Source of the DNA: Streptomyces diastatochromogenes | GTDB taxonomy: Bacteria > Actinomycetota > Actinomycetes > Streptomycetales > Streptomycetaceae | Assembly: GCA_026913215.1 (NCBI GenBank) | Contig: JAPTYK010000001.1 | Location: forward strand, 5,394,001 to 5,458,000 | DNA: 64,000 nt | Reading direction: 5' to 3' | Shown here: in pieces, positions 58,601 to 64,000 of the stretch | How the letters are laid out: each line of letters begins with the position of its first letter | Numbering within the stretch: position 1 is the first letter of the stretch | Notes under the pieces: generated by a model | The model's input: only the letters and a program-made list of their open reading frames with translations | Databases searched by the model: none | What the model was told of the DNA's origin: nothing | Position numbers and translations under genes: made by a program

Positions 58601-59479
58601 CTGGACTGGTCTGCGCAAGCGCGAGGACGCCCCGGAGGGCGCCGACTTCGTCCTCGACGGCTTCACCGTCACCGACCTCGGCCCGGCCGCCGAGCGCGCC
58701 GCCTGCGGCACCCTCGCCGTCGACGCGCCCGAGACCCTGGAGCCCGGCCGCCCGAACCAGGTCACGGCCACCTTCGGCAACGACGAGGCCGCCGACGTCA
58801 CCGGAGCCCAGGCCGTCCTCGACCTCCCCGAGGGCTGGACCGCCGAACCCGCCGCGCCCGTCGCCCTCGGCACGGTCGCCCCGGGCGCGAAGGCCACCGC
58901 CACCTGGCAGGTGACGCCGCCGGTGGACGCGGCCTACCGGCCGTACCCGCTGGGCGCCTCCGTCGCGTACGGCATCGGGGGAGGACAGCGGAAGCTGACC
59001 GCCGCCACCACCGTCCGCACCCTGCCCCCGCCGCCCGCCGCCGACAGCTGGGCCAGCGACCTCGACTGGACCTCGGCCGCCAACGGCTGGGGACCCGTCG
59101 AGCGGGACCTCTCCAACGGCGAGACCGGCACCGGCGACGGCACCCCGCTGCGCATCGGCGGAGTGGCGTACGCGAAGGGCCTGGGCACCCACGCCCCGGC
59201 CAAGGTCCGCTACTACCTCGGCGGCCGCTGCACCTCCTTCACCGCCGAGGTCGGCGTGGACGACGTCCAGACCAGCCGCGGCAGCGTCCAGTTCAGCGTC
59301 CTCGCGGACGGCGCCGAGAAGGTGAAGTCCCCGGTCCTCAAGGCCGTCGACCCGGCCTGGCCGCTCACCGCCGACGTCACCGGCGCCTCCTACGTCGACC
59401 TGGTCGTCGGCGACGGCGGCGACGGGAACGGCAACGACCACGCGGACTGGGGAGCGCCCGCTTCCACTGCGGGAGCTGA
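55623..59479 (+). CDS. Secreted GH101 endo-alpha-N-acetylgalactosaminidase (several frameshifts)
   Basis: A secreted glycosidase of about 1,286 residues that would release Gal-GalNAc from O-glycosylated proteins such as mucins. Signal peptide (LRTACALAAATSAVLALAGPARA), an N-terminal beta-sandwich, the GH101 barrel with likely nucleophile Asp in MLYIDVYYTHGW and acid Glu in NVATEWADKFER, then carbohydrate-binding sandwich domains, a NEW3-like domain (LEPGRPNQVTATFGN) and a C-terminal NPCBM (ASDLDWTSAANGWGPVERD to YVDLVVGDGGDG). Frameshifts near 55665, 55770-55830, 55965, 56425, 57705, 57990 and 59455. A secreted PL8 lyase follows. In soil bacteria the target could be fungal or animal glycoprotein. 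Confidence 0.9.
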
Positions 59480-59492
59480 CGCCCCACGGCGG

Positions 59493-59510
59493 ACGGCAAG
59501 CGCTTGCCGT
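59493..59510. promoter_or_regulatory. Perfect 18-bp palindrome, LacI-type operator candidate
   Basis: ACGGCAAGC directly followed by GCTTGCCGT, with no loop, so a hairpin is unlikely. Size, perfect symmetry and a CG centre fit LacI-family operators of sugar genes. It lies 14 bases after the GH101 stop and 78 bases before the PL8 lyase start. Confidence 0.7.
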
Positions 59511-59587
59511 CGTGCTCATTGATTGCGTCGGAAACAGGGTGTTACACCGGGCGCCGACCGGTCTCCACCACTTCCCCGGAGGCTCCC

Positions 59588-61916
59588 GTGTCCCTGCCCC
59601 TCTGGTCCCGCCGCACCTTCCTGAGCACGACGGCCGCCGCCGCGACCGCCCTCGCACTCACCCCGTCCGCCCGCGCGGCGGACCCGGCCGACCCGGCCGG
59701 GGAGTTCGAGGCGCTGAGGCTGCGCTGGCTCGACCTCCAGCTCGGCTCCGGCTTCGACGCCGGGGCCGAGCCCTACGCCGCCGGCTCGCCGAGACGGGCA
59801 CGCTCGCGCGTGGCTTCCGCGCGAGCATGGCCGCCACCGCCACCTCGCTCTGGCCCGACGCCCCCTTCGACCCGCCGGCCGGCATCACCCAGAGCTACGG
59901 CCGCCTGTGGACCATGACCCAGGCGTACGCGCAGCCCGGCACCGGCCTCACCGGCGACGAGAGCCTGCTCGCCGACGTGCTGCGCGGCCTCGACCACCTC
60001 TCCGCCACGGTCTACAGGGCGGGCGCCCCGCGCCCCGGCAACTGGTGGGAGTGGCAGATCGGCAGCCCCCGCCTCCTCATGGACATCGTGGCCGCGCTCC
60101 ACCCCCGCCTCGGCGCCGAGCGCGTCGCCGCCGCCTGCGCCGCCGTCGACCACTTCGTGCCCGACGCGGTCCTCACGAACTACTCCGGCACCTCCACCGG
60201 CGCCAACCGCGTCGACCTGTGCCGCTCCGTCGCCCTGCGCGGGGTCCTCGGCGCGAACCCCGCCAAGATCGCCCTCGCCCGCGACGCCCTCTCGCCCGTC
60301 TTCCCGTACGTCACCCAGGGCGACGGCCTCTACGCCGACGGCTCCTTCGTCCAGCACACCTGGGTCGCCTACTCCGGCACCTACGGGCAGGTCATGCTCG
60401 ACGGCCTCGGCCGGCTCTTCTCGCTCCTCGCCGGCTCCACCTGGGCCGTCACCGACCCGAACCGGCAGATCGTCCTCGACAGCGTCGAGCGGGCCTACGC
60501 GCCCTTCCTCTACGACGGGCTGATGATGGACAGCGTCAACGGGCGTGCCATCAGCCGCGGTTACCTGAAGAACGACGACCGGCGGATCATGCGCTCCGAC
60601 CACTTCCACGGCCAGGGCGTCATCGCGGCCATCGCCCTCCTCGCGGGCGGGCGTCCGCCGCCGAGCGCGACCGGTGGCACGCGCGCGTGAAGGGGTGGAT
60701 CGAGCGCGACACCGTCTCCCCGGTCCTCGCCGCCCGCCAGTTCGGCGTCGCCGACCTCGCCCGGCTGCACGCCGTGGCCGCCTCCCTGTCCCCGCCGCCC
60801 CGAACCCACCGGCCACCGGCTCTTCGCCGCCATGGACCGGGCCGTCCACCGCCGCCCCGGCTGGGCCGCGAACATCTCCATGGCCTCGAACCGGATCACG
60901 CACTACGAGTGCGGCAACGGCGAGAACCCGCGCGGCTGGCACACCGGTGCCGGGATGCTCTCCTGGTGGGCCCCGGGCCTCGGCGACCAGTACACCGACT
61001 GGTTCTGGCCCACCGTCGACCCGTACCGCCTCCCCGGCACCACCGTCTCCACCCGGCGCCTCGCCGACCGGGCGGGCGGCGAGTGGGGCGCGCCCGGCCG
61101 ACCGTCCGCTGGGTCGGCGGGACCACCGACGGCGAGTACGCGGCCGTCGGCCAGCACCTCAAGGGCCTCGGCTCCACCCTGGAGGCCCGCAAGTCCTGGT
61201 TCTGCGCGGCGGACGCGGTCGTCTGCCTGGGCGCCGGGATCACCGCGACCGACGGCGTGCCCGTCGAGACGGTCGTCGACAACCGCCTCCTGGGAGGCCG
61301 GGACCCAGGCCCTCACCACCGGCGAGGGCTGGGCGCACCTGGAGGGCCACGGCGGCTGGGTCTTCCCGCGGGGCGCCGGGAACCTCCGCACCCTCCGCGA
61401 GGACCGCACCGGCGCCTGGAGCGACATCAACACCACCAGCTCCACGGAGCGCCGCACCCGCCGCTACCAGACCCTCTGGCTGGACCACGGCACCGACCCG
61501 GTCGCCGCCTCGTACGCGTACCTCCTGATGCCGGGCGCCACCCCGCGGGCGCTCGCCGCCCGCGCCGCCGACCCCGGCTGGCTGCACGTTCTCGACAACA
61601 CCGCCGAGCGGCAGGCGATCGCCGTCCCCTCCCTCGGGCTGACCGCCGCGAACTTCTGGCAGGCCGGTACGGTGGGACCCTCACGGTCACCGCGCCCGCG
61701 AGCGTCCTCGTCCGGCGCCGCCGCCAGGTCCTCGACCTGAGGGTCTCCGAGCCCCTCCGCACCGGGCAGCCCCTGGAGCTGACCTGGAACCTCCCGGTCC
61801 GCCGGGTGGTCCGCCGCGACCCCTCGGTGGAGGTCCTCGCCACCGGCTCCGCGCTGCGGCTGCGGATCACCCCCGGTACCGGCGGCGCGACCCACGGTTG
61901 CGAAGTGCTCGTCTAG
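59588..61916 (+). CDS. Secreted polysaccharide lyase family 8 (hyaluronate/chondroitin/xanthan lyase), frameshifted
   Basis: A Tat-exported lyase (signal WSRRTFLSTTAAAATALALT) of about 777 residues. The alpha toroid has NWWEWQIGSPRLL with the catalytic Asn and YADGSFVQHTWVAYSGTYG with catalytic His and Tyr; the beta-sandwich part has ANISMASNRITHYECGNGEN and ends RRVVRRDPSVEVLA. Frameshifts near 59790, 60650, 60800, 61100, 61295 and 61670. GTG at 59588 follows GGAGG. PL8 enzymes cleave uronic-acid polysaccharides by beta-elimination. Pairs with the GH101 upstream as a glycan-degrading locus. Confidence 0.9.
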
Positions 61917-61964
61917 GTCTATGTGAGAACCCCACAAACACGGGGGTGTCTGGCTGTTGACTCG

Positions 61965-61995
61965 GGCTGCACGGGCATGGGTTCTGTGCAGCCCC
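61965..61995. terminator. Hairpin between the lyase and accB
   Basis: GGGCTGCAC (61965) and GTGCAGCCC (61987) are exact complements around a 13-base loop, 48 bases after the lyase stop. A probable terminator; the following 70 bases likely hold the accB promoter. Confidence 0.65.
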
Positions 61996-62068
61996 ACCAG
62001 GATTCGACACGCGAGACTGTACGGAGTCGACGGCGTGGTTTTCTCGGGTGACTTCGTAGGGTCGGTAC

Positions 62069-63652
<1,584 letters not shown>

Positions 63653-63666
63653 GAGGAGTCATCCAC

Positions 63667-63860
63667 GTGACCACCCTGCCAACCTCCTCCGCGTCGAGAA
63701 GGGCACCGCCGACCCCGAGGAGCTCGCCGCCATCACCGCGGTGCTGCTCGCCCGCGCTGCCTCCCAGCCCGCCGAGACCACCACCCACGGCCGCACCACG
63801 GCCGGCTGGCGCCGCCTGGAGCGCGAGCACGGCTTCCGCGCGCCGCACAGCTGGCGCTGA
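63667..63860 (+). CDS. accE: Acyl-CoA carboxylase epsilon subunit (one frameshift)
   Basis: A small subunit of about 64 residues that stabilises and activates actinobacterial acyl-CoA carboxylases. Restoring one C near 63680 gives VTTPANLLRVEKGTADPEE, then LAAITAVLLARAA and the ending HGFRAPHSWR, matching the family's ending RxPxxWR-like. GTG at 63667 follows AAGAGGAG. Operon with accB. A strong hairpin follows. Confidence 0.88.
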
Positions 63861-63881
63861 GCTCACGGCGGTCCGCGTGAC

Positions 63882-63920
63882 GGAGGGCCGGAACCCGGTG
63901 ACACCGGGCTCCGGCCCTCC
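63882..63920. terminator. Terminator between accE and a convergent gene
   Basis: GGAGGGCCGG (63882) pairs with CCGGCCCTCC (63911), with an inner CCCGGT-GAC-ACCGGG stem. It serves the converging accE and the minus-strand gene that ends at 63939. Confidence 0.88.
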
Positions 63921-63938
63921 GCCACGTCCGGAAGTGTC

Positions 63939-64000
63939 CTACGGCCAGATCGCCTGGACCAGCGCGACGATGCCCCAGACCACGGCGACCACGATGCCGA
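63939..64000 (-). CDS. C-terminal end of a membrane protein, 5' part outside window
   Basis: The last 19 codons of a minus-strand gene, GIVVAVVWGIVALVQAIWP then TAG. The segment is a hydrophobic helix, so the protein ends in a membrane span. The convergent hairpin directly after its stop supports a real gene. Nothing more can be said from the visible part. Confidence 0.6.
   Translation of the reverse strand, partial: GIVVAVVWGIVALVQAIWP

Overview
The window reads as a chromosomal segment of a Streptomyces or close relative. Base composition is very high in G+C, coding regions strongly prefer C or G at third positions, GTG and TTG starts are common, and the family mix is typical of the genus (DUF397/XRE/ATPase trio, LAL regulator, Tat-exported phospholipase, AccB/AccE pair). 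Gene order (GGDEF-EAL, gatCAB, second GGDEF-EAL, ilvBNC, serA, leuB, ilvE, urease pair, cimA, accB/accE) matches what I remember of the S. coelicolor SCO5495-SCO5537 region; this is recalled, not searched.

Layout. 1-5 kb: end of a c-di-GMP enzyme, then gatCAB with a small membrane-protein gene between gatA and gatB. 5-8.3 kb: minus-strand Ser/Thr kinase, DUF397 protein and XRE regulator, with a divergent anti-sigma-like ATPase. 8.5-23 kb: phospholipase C, MMPL exporter, two acetyltransferase/small genes, a LAL regulator, three oxidoreductases and a membrane GGDEF-EAL protein with a degenerate EAL site. 23-41 kb: branched-chain amino acid and serine genes (leader-controlled ilvB, ilvN, ilvC, serA, leuB, ilvE) interrupted by proline catabolism and several regulator/enzyme pairs. 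41-48 kb: an NCS1 permease divergent from a fused urease gamma-beta subunit, a divergent urease alpha subunit, agmatine deiminase, a TetR regulator and an MFS carrier. 48-50 kb: a second leader/attenuator and cimA. 50-64 kb: TPM-domain protein, a second DNA sliding clamp, a serine hydrolase flanked by two different tandem repeats, a YceI protein, a secreted M15-like peptidase, a GH101 and a PL8 glycan-degrading pair, and accB/accE.

The genes form clear working units: IlvBNC-SerA-LeuB-IlvE-CimA for branched-chain amino acid and serine synthesis, with two attenuators sensing Ile/Leu/Val charging; proline dehydrogenase plus P5C dehydrogenase under a divergent PucR regulator; and secreted glycan enzymes sharing a palindromic site. 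The most unusual unit is the urease-like cluster, which has no accessory genes, an altered active-site loop and paired operators.

Caution on sequence quality: at least 40 single-base frameshifts break otherwise well-conserved genes, nearly always by shortening a run of identical bases. I treat these as read or assembly errors and annotate the full genes across them, so protein lengths for those genes are approximate.
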